Source of the DNA: an uncultured Eggerthellaceae bacterium
Lineage (GTDB): Bacteria; Actinomycetota; Coriobacteriia; Coriobacteriales; Eggerthellaceae
Length of the DNA stretch: 64,000 bases
Assembly (NCBI GenBank): GCA_947626195.1
Contig: CANQRF010000009.1
Location: forward strand, 1 to 64,000
Direction: 5' to 3'
Shown: one piece after another, positions 28,801 to 43,800 of the stretch
Numbering within the stretch: position 1 is the first letter of the stretch
How the letters are laid out: each line of letters starts with the position of its first letter
Notes under the pieces: generated by a model
What the model saw: the letters and a program-made list of their open reading frames with translations, nothing else
What the model was told of the DNA's origin: nothing
Database searches by the model: none
Position numbers and translations under genes: made by a program

Positions 28801-31800
28801 CCGAGCTCGTTGCCCTGCTTGATGTGGTTGTCGAGCATCGCGGCAAGCAGGTTATTCGCTGCGCCGATGGCGTGGAAATCGCCTGTGAAATGGAGGTTGA
28901 TGTCCTCCATGGGGATCACCTGGGCATAGCCGCCGCCCGCAGCGCCGCCCTTGATGCCGAACACCGGCCCGAGCGACGGCTCGCGCAGGCAAAGCAGGGT
29001 CTTCTTTCCGATCAGGTTCATCGCATCGGCAAGCCCGACCGAGGTCGTCGTCTTGCCCTCGCCTGCCGGCGTCGGGTTGATGGCGGTGACGAGAATCAGC
29101 TTCGCCTTTTGCGGCAGATCTTTTAAGGGGTTGATGTCGACTTTCGCCTTCGTGCGACCATAGAGTTCGAGCTCGTCTTCGGAAAGGCCGATCTTTTTGG
29201 CGACTTCAACGATGGGTAGCGGATGTGCTTGCTGTGCGATTTCAATATCGGTGAGGGGCAAGGCGTTTCCTTTCTCGCAGAAGGTTGCGGCGCTCGGAAT
29301 CGCGCCAATCAGGGCATTGATATGCCCTCCGCCTATCTTACAGGATAATCCTCCAATCCACTCGATTAAGAGAGTACTTCTCACGAACCCAAAATAAGTC
29401 TTTTAGCGAAGGGGCGAGGGGGTTGAGAGTGAATGCCGAGCAGTTGAGAGATTCGCCATAATGCGCGAGCGGCGAATCTACTCAACGTCCGCGAGACCCT
29501 GGAACTCGAATGCCCCCTCGCCCGAGCGGGACGAGAGGGCATTCACTTCTTATTGAATCTTATACGAGGGGCTTATGCAGGAGCACCACCCTCGCCAGCG
29601 GGCGCGCCGCCTTCGCCGCCACCCATGGGCGGACCAGCCATGCCGTTCTCAGACTGCTTCACCTCGGCATTGTTCGCGCCGAGCGTGCAATACTGGTTGA
29701 TGTCGTCGGCTGTCGCAAGGTATTCGCCCAGCGTGTAGCCAAGCGTTAACGCCATACCGATGGAAACACCGTTCATGATGCCGTTGTAGCCCATGGGGAA
29801 GCGCCCGCCGGAGGTGTTTCCGGTTGCGAAGAGGCCCTTGATCGGCTCGAAGCCCTGGCCTTGCACCTGCTGCTCACCGGTGACGAGCAGGCCGGAGGTG
29901 GAAACCAGCGAGCCGCCGCCGACGCGCTTCGAGCAGGGGTATCCATAGAAGGGGCCGTTGACGATGGGCCACATCGTTTCGGGGTCGCGCCCAAACTCGG
30001 CGTCAGCTCCGGCATCGTGGGCCGCATTCCATTTCTCGATCGCCGCAAGGGCGTTCGCCTTCACAGCAGGCTCCATGCCCATCCAGTCGCACAGCTCATC
30101 GAGCGTGTCGGCGCAGTAGAGAAACTTGCCCGACGTGTCGTCGCCTTCCTCCCCCGCCGCTGCGGCATTATCCATGTAGGTCTTGATGGTGGCGGCAGTT
30201 TCCTCGTCCCATTCCTTCGGCGCCAAATGCCCCGCGAGTTGATTGAAGAACACGGTCTCCCAATCGGAGTCCCAGATGATGTAGGCCATATCGCCCGGCT
30301 GACGTGCGCCAGCGCAGCCCGAGAGCAAAGGCCCGCCGAAGGCCTCGTTGCAATAGCGCTTGCCATACTTGTTCAGCCAAAGGCATTCGATGCCCTCCAT
30401 CGGCGTCAACGGGATGAACGCATGGCTTCCCATGTCGCCGCCCGTGGCGATCTCCACCTTCGCGCCAATGCGCATGGCCATAGCGATGCCGCTTCCGTCG
30501 CGACCCGACATTGCCATGCGATCGTCGGTGCCATTTGCAGCACCCTTGCCGTCATTGTGGGAGGATTCATCCAAGCCGACGATGTTACGCTTCGCTTCGT
30601 AAGCTTCTTCCTCGGAGCCGCGACGGGATACGCGATTGCCGCGCTGACCCTTGCATGGGGGCGCATCATCCTCGCGTCGGACATGCGCGAAGTGCTCGTT
30701 CCCGTCTGCCTCGCCTTTTGCCTTCAGTGGATCCCCTTCATCTTCCTCGAGATGATCGGCGTTACCGTAAAGGTTCTCTTCGCGCTCGGCTTTCCGCTTC
30801 TCTCCTGCTATTGCCTCATAAAATACTCTGACGATGTTTCCGACAGCGACGGGTTGCCTTGGCACCATGATGACGGCAAGAAGCCAAAGGACAATTCGTC
30901 CTCTTCGATCGTAAGGCGCCTTGGCGCAGCTTCTTTCTGCTTTGCCTTCGTCATCCAGTGCGTTTGGACGTCGCATATCGGCATCGTCACCGAGCCGCTC
31001 GACGTCTCCCTGTTCTGGATCGTCTTTCTCTTCGTCTTCATCGCGACGTCAGCCGTCATGGCTGTCATTCTCATGCTCCTGAGCCGCGTGCAATCGTATC
31101 GCATCGAATTCTTCTATCGCGTTTCCTTCATCTTGAGCGTCGTCGGTTCAAGCATGCTCGTCCTCTCATCGCGTTTCGCCCTTTTCCCCTATACGGCGAT
31201 TTACGTTGCCTACGCCCTTATCACCCCGACCATCTGGATGCTCTCATGGGGAGTGGCCTTTACGAAGAAGGTCTCGGTGAAGCAGGTGGTGGGCATCGTT
31301 TTCGGGCTGCAATACCTCGCTCAGCTTCTCGGCTTTCTCGTCATCAAAAGCCTGCAGGCAAGCTTTCAAAGCGACGAAGCATCGTTTATCCTCGATGTTT
31401 TGAGCTTGGCTGCGGTCCTCATCATCGTTGTGGCCTATGCTCTGATCTTTCCAGAGCGAACCCTGCTTTCGCTTTCGCCTCTGCTCTTCAACCTCTCGTA
31501 CGAGACGATCGAGCAGCGCTGCACAGCCATCGCGAAGAAATACAACCTCACCGCACGTGAGAAGGAGATTCTCGTCTTTCTCGCGCGGGGCCGCGACGTG
31601 CGCTTTATCGAAGAGCAGCTATTCATCTCGAAAAACACGGTGAACACGCACCGCAAGAACCTCTACAAAAAGCTCGACATCCATTCGCAGCAGGAACTGC
31701 TCTCGCTCATCGAAAGCAATATCGATTAGCCGCGCGCCGTCGGATGAATCTTCCCGTCGCTGCCGGTTTTCGCTGCACTGTTTTTCTCAAGTAGCAAGCT

Positions 31801-34800
31801 CGTATGACCGATGATGAAAACGGTCGGAATCCCTTTATGTATTGCGCGACCCTATTCGCGATCGACATCTGACGAAAGAATCCTCCAACTACCGCGAGTG
31901 CCATTCTCGCGAATCAGAGCACCCTCTTTACGAAGCCCTGCTATGATTCTCTCGATATGCCGTTTGCTCATTCCCAAGCTATCTGCAATGCTCTGCGCAC
32001 TGATTCTCGGATTGCCTGCAATGAGATGCAGTACTTGTTCTTCGGTTGTTGCGGTTCCACCGCTAACATTACCGACATCATTACCGACATTACCGACATC
32101 ATTACCGTCAGATCCAACGGCAAGCGGCAGGAAAATGCTCGACCGCTCGGGGTTCACTTGCTCACTGAGCACCGGTCTCCCAAAACCTGCCGAAGTCCAC
32201 TTCTTCACCATGTCGGGAATGCCGCCCCCGGCGCGCTCTCCGATGTTGATGAGCGTGAACATCTTCATCATCGTCTCGTTGCGCGGGTCGGAATTTCCGC
32301 CGATGTAGGCGTCTTCTATGCTGACGCGGAAGCCGCCGGGGTTGGAGAAGTGAAGGCCGTCCTCCCTCCATAGGAAGACGACGCCGCGGCGCTTGTTGTA
32401 GTCCGCGTTCGTGAGGCAGTTCGCGATGGCCTCGCGCAGGGCGTCGTGGGCCTCCGTCTCGTCCGGAAACGCGAAATGCTCCGCATCCGAGTTGGGGCTA
32501 TGCACCCTCTTCACCGCTTGTGAGCGCCTTGCGCTCGTTGGCATCGATGGCCCTGCGCACCTGGTCTTCCAGCTGCTCCTTGACATAGGCGTCGAGCCCT
32601 TTTCCGTCACGTCGCCTCGTATTGGGCGCACGAACGGGATTGTAGGCTCGGCCTAAGCAGCACCAAGATTGTTTATCCGCGGTACCAACCCAGTTGATCG
32701 TCGGTACCAATATTTGCTGATTGCTGATACCAATCGTGTTTATCAGTCACGCAAACCAACTTGCCCGCCAAGCGGGCTGGGAGCTTAACCTTAGGGCGAC
32801 CGATCCTGCACATCTGTGCGAGGCGTATATTGCCTCTATGACTGATGTGTCAGCTCTTGAGTCTCTTCTTGATGAAATAGTGGCCCCATTCAACCTCTCC
32901 TAAGCTGCTATAGTTGGGTTTTTCGCCCAATGTTGTCACGCCTGATATTGATGAAGCTGTCTTGCGCAAATAATCAGTCGGATCGTTGCTCCACGAGCGA
33001 CACGACCTCTTCGCGCGATGACACGCCGAGCTTTCGGTAGATGCTTTTGACGTGTGTGCGAACGGTACTTTCGGAAAGCACGAGCATGTTCGCAATATAG
33101 GTGACGCCATGCCCGCGCCCAAGGAAATCGAGGATCTGCGTCTCACGCGGCGAGAGGCCATGCGCTTGCGCTAGCTCTCGGCAGCGCTTCGACGTGTCGG
33201 CCGTCGGCACCGGTTCTTCCCGCCGTTCATGGTAGTGCCGCCAATTGGTGAAGAGCGGCACGGCTAAGAGGAACGCGAAATAGAACGTGCTGACGACGAG
33301 CAGAACCGGCCCGCCATCCTGATATTGCATGAGGGGAAGCAGCCCCACGGAACGCCCTACCATGCTCATCACCGCAAAGCTCGCAAGCGTCATCCCGAAG
33401 ATAAGCGCCGGAGAGAATTCCTTTGCATGGGCCATCGCATTGAGGCTTGCAATCGCTAGGATGCCCACGGCAGCATAAAGCACATAGGAGAGCCACCCCG
33501 CCAACCATAGAGGGCCCGTCGCTTCGGGAAAGCTGTTCAAAGTGATGAGAAACAGCGCAAAGAGCGGGATGAGAAGCTGATGGATGAACGGAAGCAGGGG
33601 GTTCGCCTTCCTCAGGAAGGCAAGAGGCGCGACGAGAACGGCACCGATCAATCCGCCGATGACCTCCGCGTTGATGAGGTTGAAGGCGACGAACCTCCGA
33701 ACGCTCAGCATCAAAGCGAGAACCATGAGTCCGACGAGGGGAACGGCGAGCAAGGCCGCCATCTGCTTCAGGCTTTTCGCAAGACCCTCATTGGCTCCCA
33801 CGGAAAACGCCTCATCGGAAGCCTGTTCGATTCCGCTTTCCGAAGAGGCTGCGAACGCTTCCTCCCTTTCCGGCAGCTGCTCGATCCCTTGGCTCTCGAG
33901 CTTCTCGGGCATGTCAAGCGCGTGCTTCCATGCCTTCCAAACGGGAAGCGCGATTCCCATGCACGTGAGCACCATGAAAACGAGCAAACCAACGGGCAGG
34001 GCGACCGCGGAAAGCAACATCTCGACCAACGACGCGCACCCCACCATGACGCCGATCCAGAAAAGCGATTGGCGCAGGTTGTATGCGGAAAGGATCGTCG
34101 CCCAGGCAATGGAGATCGCCACGAGGCCGAAGCCCGCAAACGCACCGCCAAGAGAGGCAAGAGCGCCTCCCCCGCCTGCTTCCCCATCCGCCGCAAGGGC
34201 AAACGCGAGAAGCGCCGGACCTGCGATAGAGCAAAGCGCGGCGACGCTTATCAGAGCGGGATTGCCGGGAAGCTTCGGCGTGCGAAATGAGAGGAAAGCC
34301 TCCAGAAGCGCTGCCACGGTCGTGGCGATGAGCATCGACCGGACAAATGCATCCATCGTGGCGCTGGATTCGGGAAAGCCATTCGCGAAGAGAAGAAGGT
34401 TAGGGGAGTAGATGGGCATCGTGGCGAAAAACGCGATGAAGAGAAGATGCTCTGGCTTTATGTTGAGCATAACCCGCATGGAAAAAGACCGTCCCTCCGC
34501 CACTCCTTAGGAAAAGTATAGCGCAGATTGCGGCGCTTCCTCTTGAGATGAAGGAACTTCGGGCGCCACTCCCTTCCGCGTTTTACCATAATGACGTCTG
34601 ACCTGCGGAAAGATAACCATCTACCCCATTTCCGCGATGCCCGATTTTGAAAAATACCCTCGGAACGTGAGAGAGTTCCCCTCGTTAAGCGATAACGGCG
34701 AAAAGCGTGTATCGCTACCCTTTTGCCTGTCGGGTACAACACGTCGGCGAAACGCTGACGTGTTATCGCGAACCTGTTTTCAGCAAGACAGACGATCAAG

Positions 34801-37800
34801 GAGGCTTGAATGGAAAAGGAAATGGGAACCCAAAACGGCATTTCCCGTCGCGCCTTTTTAGGCATCGGCGCGGTGGCGGCAGTCGCGGCAGGGCTTTCCG
34901 GATGCGCACCCCAATCGCAGGGCAGCACGACAAACACCTCATTGAGCTCGAGCGGCTCGGCAGCACCGACTGACACCAACGCCGGCGCCGTCGACACCAG
35001 CTGGATGAACCCGCCCGCCGAGGTCACCGACTTCGCGAAGGAGTACGAATGCGACGTCGTGGTGGCCGGCCACGGCTTTGCCGGCATCACCGCCGCACGC
35101 GAGATCGCCGAGGAGGGCAAGCACGTCATCCTCATCGAGAAGCAGCCCGAGGAGAGCTACGCGGCAACCGGAAACGAGTTCGCCTCACTGAACGCTGCCG
35201 TGCTACAGGAGCGCGGCGTTCCGCACATCGACCCCGTTGAGTTCTACCAGAACTTCATGAAGATCACTGCGAACCAGCCGAACCCCTCGCTCGTCATGGC
35301 GTTCGCGCAGAACTCGGAGGCCAATTCCAATTGGTACCTCGATCACCTGACCGAGGAAGAGCTCTCCACGATGACGACCGCCTTCTTCCCGCCCACCGAA
35401 CACCAGCTGAGCGAGCTCTCGGGCATCAAGTTTTGGCCGAGCGTCTGCAGTTTCTACGGCGGGTGCAACCAAACACGTATCCAGATGAGCAATCAGGAAG
35501 CCGCCGAAGACACTGGTAATGCCGAGTTCCTCTTCGGAACCACTGCCGAATACGTGATCATGGAAGATGGCGCCGTGGCGGGCATTGTGGCAAGCGATTC
35601 TGACGGTTACATCAAGTTCACCTGCAAGGCCGTCGTGCTCGCCTGCGGCGGCATGGGCGGCAACCCCGATATGATGGCCTACTTCATGCCCGACATGGCA
35701 CGGGCCCTGACCGAAGGCGAGAACCTCACCTCGATGTCGGCCAACGACGGGCGCGGCGTGCAGATGGCCTATTGGGCGGGCGCGCACCTCGAGACGACGC
35801 CGATCCCCGGCATGAACATGAAGGGCCTTTCCGTCCCCGGCAAGATGAACTGCCTTCCGCAGGCCGTGTGGTTGGACGAGAACGGCCAGCGCTTCTGCAA
35901 CGAGTTCTACCCCACCGCCGAGCAACGCGGCTATCAGACGGCCTACATGAGCCGCCAGACGAAATACGCCGTGGTGGACAACAACTTCCCGACCTACCGT
36001 CAATACACCATTCCCCAGCACGCCGGATTCGATGCAACCGAGGCGAACATCCAATCGCTGCGCGATGCGCTCGATGAGGCGTATGCGAAATTCAACGGCA
36101 CCTACGTTGAGCCTGCCGAGGATGAGAGCGCGCAGAACACCGCCATGGAGGCGGCACCCAGCGGCGAAGGCGGAGCGCCTGCTGGCGGCCCCGAAGGAGG
36201 CCCTGGCGGCGGTGGCGGCGGCCCAATGACCGACGCCGAATATATCGCCGACGATACGCTCGAGGGATTGGCCTCCCAGCTCGGCCTGACCGGCGAGGCG
36301 GCGACGAACTTCGTCGAATCCATCAATCAATGGAACACCTTCTGCGAAAACGGCGTGGACGAGCAGTTCGGGCGTGCCACCGAGGTCCTGTTCCCCGTGA
36401 ACACCCCGCCGTACTATGCCGTGAAGTTCGACCCTGCCCTCGGCGAGACCATGGTCACGATGGGCGGCATCCTCACCGACGGCAAGCAGAACGCCGTCGA
36501 CAAGGACTACAACCCCATCCCCGGCCTGTATATGTCCGGCAACGACTGCGGCCGTCGTTTCGGCTATGAGTATGTGACGCCGATTCCGGGCTGCTCGCTG
36601 GCGTTCGCCCTCGTGCTCGGACGTGAGTGCGGCAAGCACGTCGTCGAGTTCCTCGAGTCGTAGGTTCTTCAAGTTCCACAAGGTTCCCAATCACGATGAA
36701 CGGGGGGCGCAAAGCTCCCCGTTTTTATTTCGGCGTTCTCCTGCCACGCCCACGATGGGCTTTCCCTCTCATCCCCAACCCTTCTCCCCGTTCCTGTTTC
36801 TCACCGATCCGCAACATTCGCATCCCACCCATTGCAAATCTGATAAGCTTGCTTCATTGCGCATTCGCGCAGGTTAAAGGACAAATGCGTACGTTTCCGT
36901 GCGCATTGCATCGCGTGACGAGGAGCTTGAAATGTCGAACGATCCGAAAGTTGCCACAACCTCTGCCAATGTCTCTTCCGAGGAACGCCTCTCATGGCTG
37001 GAAAATCCCGAAGTGTTTCGCGTCAATCGCCTCGACGCGCATTCGGATCACGCCTTCTTCGGCATCGAGGACGACTATCACGCACGGAAGAACACGCTCA
37101 TCCAAAGCCTCAACGGCAACTGGAAGTTCGCTTGGAGCCCGTGTCCCGCGAAACGCCCCGAGAACTTCTTCGAAGAGGGCTTTGACGATTCCTCATTCGG
37201 AGACATTCTCGTGCCCGCGCACATCGAGCTGCAGGGCTACGATCGCATCCACTACACGAACACCATCTACCCGTGGGAGGGCCACACGTTTCTCCGCCCG
37301 CCGCAAATCGATTGGGACTACGATCCCGTGGGAAGCTATGTCTGCACCTTCGATGTGGACGAAGCGCTGCGCAACAAGCGCATCTGCATCTCGTTCCAAG
37401 GCGTTGAGCAGGCGCTTTTCGTATGGCTGAACGGCGTGTTCATCGGCTATTCCGAAGACACCTTCACGCCGGCTGATTTCGATCTCACCGAGGCCATCAA
37501 AGACGAGGGCAACCGTCTGTGCGTGGAGGTTTACAAGCGCACGAGCGCCGCATGGATCGAAGACCAAGACTTCTTCCGCTTCTCCGGCATCTTCCGCGAT
37601 GTGTTCCTCTATGCCAAGCCCGACTTGCACGTGGAAGACATCTGGGCGAAGGCCTCCCTGCGCGACGACTATGCCACCGGCACCCTTTCCTTGGAGGTGA
37701 AGCTCTCCGTGAGCGAAAGCGGCACAACCGTGATGCTCAACAGGCTGCCCGAAGGCCTCACGACGCGACTCGTGCTGAAGAATCTCGCGAGCCGCCATCA

Positions 37801-40800
37801 CGACAAGGTCCTCGACGAAGAGGTGGCGCTGAGGTTCGAAAACGGCGTTTTTGTCACCGAAGAATTCGAGTTGCCCGAGGTGGAGGTGTGGAACCACCAG
37901 CATCCCGCGCTCTACGAATTGACGCTTTGCCTCATGGGTGCAGACGGGCTGTTCAAGACCGCGGCGGTCGTGAAGATCGGCTTCCGCCGCTTCGAGATGA
38001 TCGACAAGGTGATGTGCCTGAACGGCGAGCGCCTCGTGATCGAGGGGGTGAACCGCCACGAGTGGAGCGCCGAGACCGGCCGTGTGATCACCGAGGCGGA
38101 GATGCGCCAAGATATGGAGATCTTCGCGCGCAACAACATCAGCGCCGTGCGCACCTGCCACTACCCCGACCAGAGCCTTTGGTATGAGCTCTGCGACGAG
38201 GCGGGCATCTATGTGATGGACGAGACGAATCTGGAGAGCCACGGCTCGTGGCAGAAGCTCGGCAAGCCGGAGCCCTCATGGAACGTGCCGGGCAACCTCC
38301 CCGAATGGGAGGCATGCGTGGTCGACCGCGCTACATCGATGCTTGAGCGCGACAAGAACCATCCCTCGATTCTTTGGTGGTCGTGCGGCAACGAGTCCTT
38401 CGCCGGCACCTGCATCCTCGCGATGGCGGAGTTCTTCCGTCGTCGCGACCCCAGCCGCATCGTGCATTACGAGGGCGTTTATTGGAACCGCGACTACAAC
38501 GACATCTCCGACGTCGAGAGCCGCATGTACGCCACGCCATGGGACATTCGCGAATACTTGGAGAACGACCCGCAAAAGCCGTTTGTGAACTGCGAATACA
38601 TGCACGACATGGGAAACTCGCTCGGCGGCATGGAGAGCTACGTGGAGCTCGCGGAGGAATTTCCGATGTATCAGGGCGGCTTCATTTGGGACTACATCGA
38701 TCAGGCGCTCTATACGACCGACGCCCTCGGACGCCGCGTGCTGGGCTACGGTGGCGACTTCTCCGACCGCCCGAGCGACTACAACTTCAGCGGCAACGGC
38801 CTCGTGTTCGCTGACCGCACCGAGAAGCCCGCGATGGCGGAATCGCGCTTCTGGCACCAGCCGAAGCGGGTGCGCGACGAGTTCCTCGCGAAAAAGGACG
38901 CATGGTACGCAGAAGAAACCGCGAAGGCCGCCGAGACGGCGAAGCTCGTGACCGGCAAAGAGCTCTATGTGACCGAGGACGACGGACAGGTGGGCGTGCG
39001 CGGCGAGAACTTCGCGATGATGTTCGGCTATGCCGAGGGCGGCCCGACTTCGCTTATCTACGATGGCTGCGAGTGGATGTTCCGCGCCATGCGCCCCGCG
39101 CTTTGGCGTGCCGCAACGGAAAACGACAAGGGCTGCGGCTTCCCCATCAAGAGCGCGTGCTGGCTCGCGAACGACACCTTCCTGCGCTACACCGGCTTCG
39201 AGAAGGAGATCGCGCCAGCGCATGATCAGGTGAAGATGACCTACCATTACGCCACCGACACCACGCCCGAAACGGCGATCCATGTGAGCTACACCGTCGA
39301 CGGCGAGGGCAGCATCCTCGTCGAAGCGCATTTCGAGGGAAAGCCCGGCTTGCCCGAGCTGCCCTGCTTCGGCATGCGCTTCCTCACCGACCGTCCCGTC
39401 GATCGCATTAGCTGGCTCGGACTTGAGGGTGAGACCTATCCCGATCGCAAGAAGGGTGCCAAGGCGGGTTGGTTCGAAAGCCCCATCATCGAGACGCCTT
39501 ATCTCGTGCCGCAAGAAAACGGCCTGCATACCGACACGATCGCCGCGACGCTCGTGCGCGGAGGTTCCGTGGCGCAGTGTGCTGGCGGAGCAGGCGGCGG
39601 CGCTTTGGCGAATGCTCCAAAGAAGCTGCACTTCGCGATGGTGGACAAGCCGTTCTATTTCTCGGCCTTGGCACACACACCGCTCGAGCTGGAGAGCGCC
39701 TTCCATCAGGAAGACCTTCCCGCTTCGGTGCGCACCTGCGTGAGCGTCTACGGCGCAATGCGCGGCGTGGGCGGCATCGACACCTGGGGCTCCGACGTCG
39801 AGGAAGCCTACCATGTGTCAGCGGAGGAAGACATCCGTTTCTCCTTCATGATCAAACGGCGCTAAGAGCGGCGGGCTGAGCGACTCGCAGCAAACGAGCG
39901 ACGCCCGGAAAACGACGAGGTTCAACGCTTGTACGATAAGGGCAGGGCTTTGGCTCTGCCCTTTATTTTGCCAGCTCATTGCCGAAACCATGAAAGGTCG
40001 CATAGTGATTTTGGACACCGCGCCTAACCTTCAATCGTTGCACGTATATGATCGAGAATGAATTCGGCGAGGTTTAGCTGCGTGCAATCAAGCGCGCTCC
40101 GGAAATGCGGATTGGAATTCACCTCGCAAACCAACGGGCCGCTCTTGCCGAGCAGCAAATCCACCGCCCCGAAATCGAGCCCCAGCGCCTTGCACGCGTT
40201 CAGAGCGATGCTCGCCTCTTCATCGGTGGGCACATGGGGCTGCGCATAGCCCCCGAGCGTGATGTTCGAGCGGAAATCACCGGACGCATTGAAGCGGTTC
40301 ATCGCAATTGGCGTCTCGTCACCGACGACGAAGATCCTCAGATCGCGGCCGGTGCTTTCCGCAACGAATTCCTGAAGCAAGAAGCTTCGGCTACCGAACG
40401 TTGGGATGAGGGCCTTCAGCTCATCGAAACTCGCTACCAAATGAACTTGCTTTCCAAAGGAGCCGAAGCACTCCTTCACCACCAGCGGATACCCCACCTT
40501 TTCGGCAAACGCGGCGGCAAAGGCCAGGTCGGTGTAGCCGACGCCCTCGAACGTGAGCGGCGCAATAGTCGTTCGCGGAAGCGGGACATCGGCTCTTTCG
40601 AGGGCAAGCGTGGTGAGCGCCTTGTTGTCGCAGTATTCGATGGCAGTTGCCGCGTTGAAAACGCGGATTCCGGCGCTTTCCAAAAACCGCGCCAAAACGA
40701 TGTCCTTGTCCCAAAAGATGACGAACGCCGGCTGCGTATTTGCAAGCTCCTGCACGTTGTAGGGAATATCCCCTGTCTTAACGAGGGCAAGCTCCATTCC

Positions 40801-43800
40801 CTTCGAAGCAGCCGCTTCCAAGAAAAGGTTGTACAGATCGGTGAATTTGTCTTCCGCAATGTAGTTGTTGACGACGAGCCAGCCCTTGTTGTCCATTGAT
40901 GTGCTCCTCTGACCGCGCGAAACCGCACCCAAACATGCCAAACGTGCCAAACGTGTTTTCCCTATTCTACCCGCTAACTCATAACGCGGCATGCCAAGGT
41001 CTTCTCACTTATCAGCGAGAATAATATACTCTCTACGTCTTTTATCTCACGAAGCTTGCGGAGGAAGCGATGTCAAACGTCACCATGCGCCTTGAGGATT
41101 CGCTCATGCTCAGATCTCGTTGTAACGGAAAAAGAAAAGACTCATATGACCGATGATGCGTCAATAAGAAAATAAAGCTCCAACCCATCCGGCCAAAGAT
41201 GGGTTGGAGCTTGCCATCGTCTGCCGTTTTCCCTTCACGACGTGTTATACCATCCGTCAAGCACTGTGAACAGTCTCATATCCGCGTGTCGCCTCCGGAG
41301 AAACCTCCGGATTGGTTGCCGCATATAGATGCTTTCGGCTGGGAGGTGCCACTTCATGAATTTGATTCTAGCGACGCACGCGGCCTAAAGGGCTGTGCAT
41401 AGTCGAGTCGTGGGTCACCCCAGCGCCATCGAAGGAAAAAGCGGAAGACGAGGTGTATGCCGATAACATGTATCTTGGTTAAGCGGTCCCTTCACCCTAT
41501 GCGGCGTTTTCCGTCGCGATCCAATAGATCCACTCGCAAAGCTCACGGGCAAGTGCCGCATATACCTTGTTCTTCTCAAGACCGCGCTCTTCTAAGGTCT
41601 TCTTTCTTTTGTAGAGGCGCTTTCTGCATTTGACAGCCTTCGCGTTTTTCTTCTTGGCATCGCATGTGCCACGATAGGGCCTGTCGTATGCGTGGACCGC
41701 TTCTATCAGAAGGCGGCGTAAATTCGAGTTCCCGCATTTGGTGACTGAACCCCTTGATGTCTTCTTTCCGCTGGAGCGTTCGGAGGGCACAAGGCCTATG
41801 TAGGCAGAAAACGCAGATCCTTTCTTGAACCTTTTGAAGTCATAGACCTCGGCCGCTAGGGAAAACGCCGTGGTAAGGCCGATGCCGTGGATGGCGCTTA
41901 GGCGGGCGATCGTTCGGGTGAGTTCCTTTGAGGCCTTGACTTCTTTTCGTATTTCATCGTCTATCTCGGAAAGCGCGCCCTCCAGATAAAGGACCGCCTC
42001 GAGCTTTTGGCGGAATGCGAAGGTATCGCATGGCTCATTAAACTCAAAGGAGGCCGCCCATTTGTAAAACGTCTTCGTCCAGCGGTGCTTGGTGAGCGTG
42101 TATTGCGTATGCGTCTTGAGCAGAAACGACGCCACCCTCTGCTTGGCGCGCCTGAGGTCCGTTGCCACCTCGGCTCGAAGCTTCGAGAGGTTTCGCAGGC
42201 TCTCCTCACGCTCGGTCGGAACATAGACCTCGCGCACCGATCCCGCGGCCAGCATGCGGGCGAGCCACTGGGCATCGATGCGGTCGTTTTTCACGCGGTC
42301 GGTCCGATAGGGAAGCTTGGATGTTGCCGCCACAACGCATCTTATCCCGGCGCCGTTGAGCGCCCGAGCAAGCTCAAACCCGGTGGGCCCCGCCTCGTAG
42401 ATGCAGCATAAAGGTTCGGCAAAGCCGTGCTGCCTTATCCACGAGATCACTTGGGCCGGATCCTCGGAAAGGACATCTTCTGCGACAACCCCCGTATCCG
42501 CCGATAGCGCGCATATTGCATTTTTCTTTGAGTGGGTGTCGATGCCGATACTGGTACAATACTTCATCAGGAGCCCCCTTCGCTTTGTATGTGGTAATCA
42601 ACTACCGTCTCGTTAATGACTTTAACGATTGTTGCCTAACCCACGGTTTACAAAAAGGGGCTCCGACCGTTTTCATCATCGGTCATATTTTCTAGCATGG
42701 GAACAACTCCATTTCTTGATTCGATACCGCTGGAGGATGTCTTTCAGTTCGTCCCTGCCTTTGAGGGGTCCTCCCGCACGCCGTTCGCCTACGCGATGTT
42801 CTATGCCTTCAACACCGAAGTCACCTTGCAGTTCTATCCGGAAGAGGGAAACGATGCCGCAGCGGAAGCGGCGGCGCGTCAGGCGCTTTCCGTATGCCGC
42901 CGCTTTGAGCACTTGTTCTCGCGAACGCTCAAGGGTAGCGACGTCACGCACCTCAACCAAGCGAAGGGCTCGTGGGTGCCGATTGCGGAGGAAACGTACG
43001 ACCTTCTTCAGAAAAGCATCGCCTACTGCGCCGATTCCGAAGGTGTTTTCGATATCACGATGGGATCGGTAACGCGCCTCTGGGATTTCCAGTTCGAGCG
43101 CATCCCCCGCTCCGAAGAGCTGAAAGAGGCCCTTTCCCATGTGGACTATCGCACGATCGAGCTTGCGGGTGATACGGGGGCGCGACAAGCCCGCCTCAAG
43201 GATCCCGAGGCGTTCATCGACGTAGGTGGCGTGGCGAAGGGATACATCGCCGATGCGCTGTGCGATTTGCTCGTCTCCCTTCAGCAGAGGCACTTCGTCA
43301 TCAACCTCGGCGGCAACGTCGTCGTTTGGGGAGGAAAGCCCGACGGCTCGCCCTTCAAGGTGGGCATCAAGAACCCGCGCGACACGCAGGCGATTTTAGG
43401 AAGCGTCGCGCTCACTCATGGCTCGGTGGTGACAAGCGGCCTTTATGAGCGTGCTTTCACGTGGCAGGGGCGCACCTACAGCCACATTCTCAGCCCGCAG
43501 ACGGGCTATCCCATCGAGACCGACGTCGAGGGCGTGACGGTTGTCGCAGAGAAAAGCGTGGATTGCGACGGCTACTCAACGACGCTCTGCGCCCTCGGCC
43601 TCGAGAAGGGAAAACAGTTCGCCGCCCGTCATCCGCAGCTTCAGTCGGTCATTTTCGTTGATTCCAACAACCGGCTTGTGGTCGCATAGTTTCGCATCGT
43701 GAAATTACCTTGACGTATCTTTCATATGGTGTTGTCCCCTCGCTTTCGCCCGATGAATGGTTGGAAGCACAGAAGTCCCGCGGTATCTTCTACGGGAGCA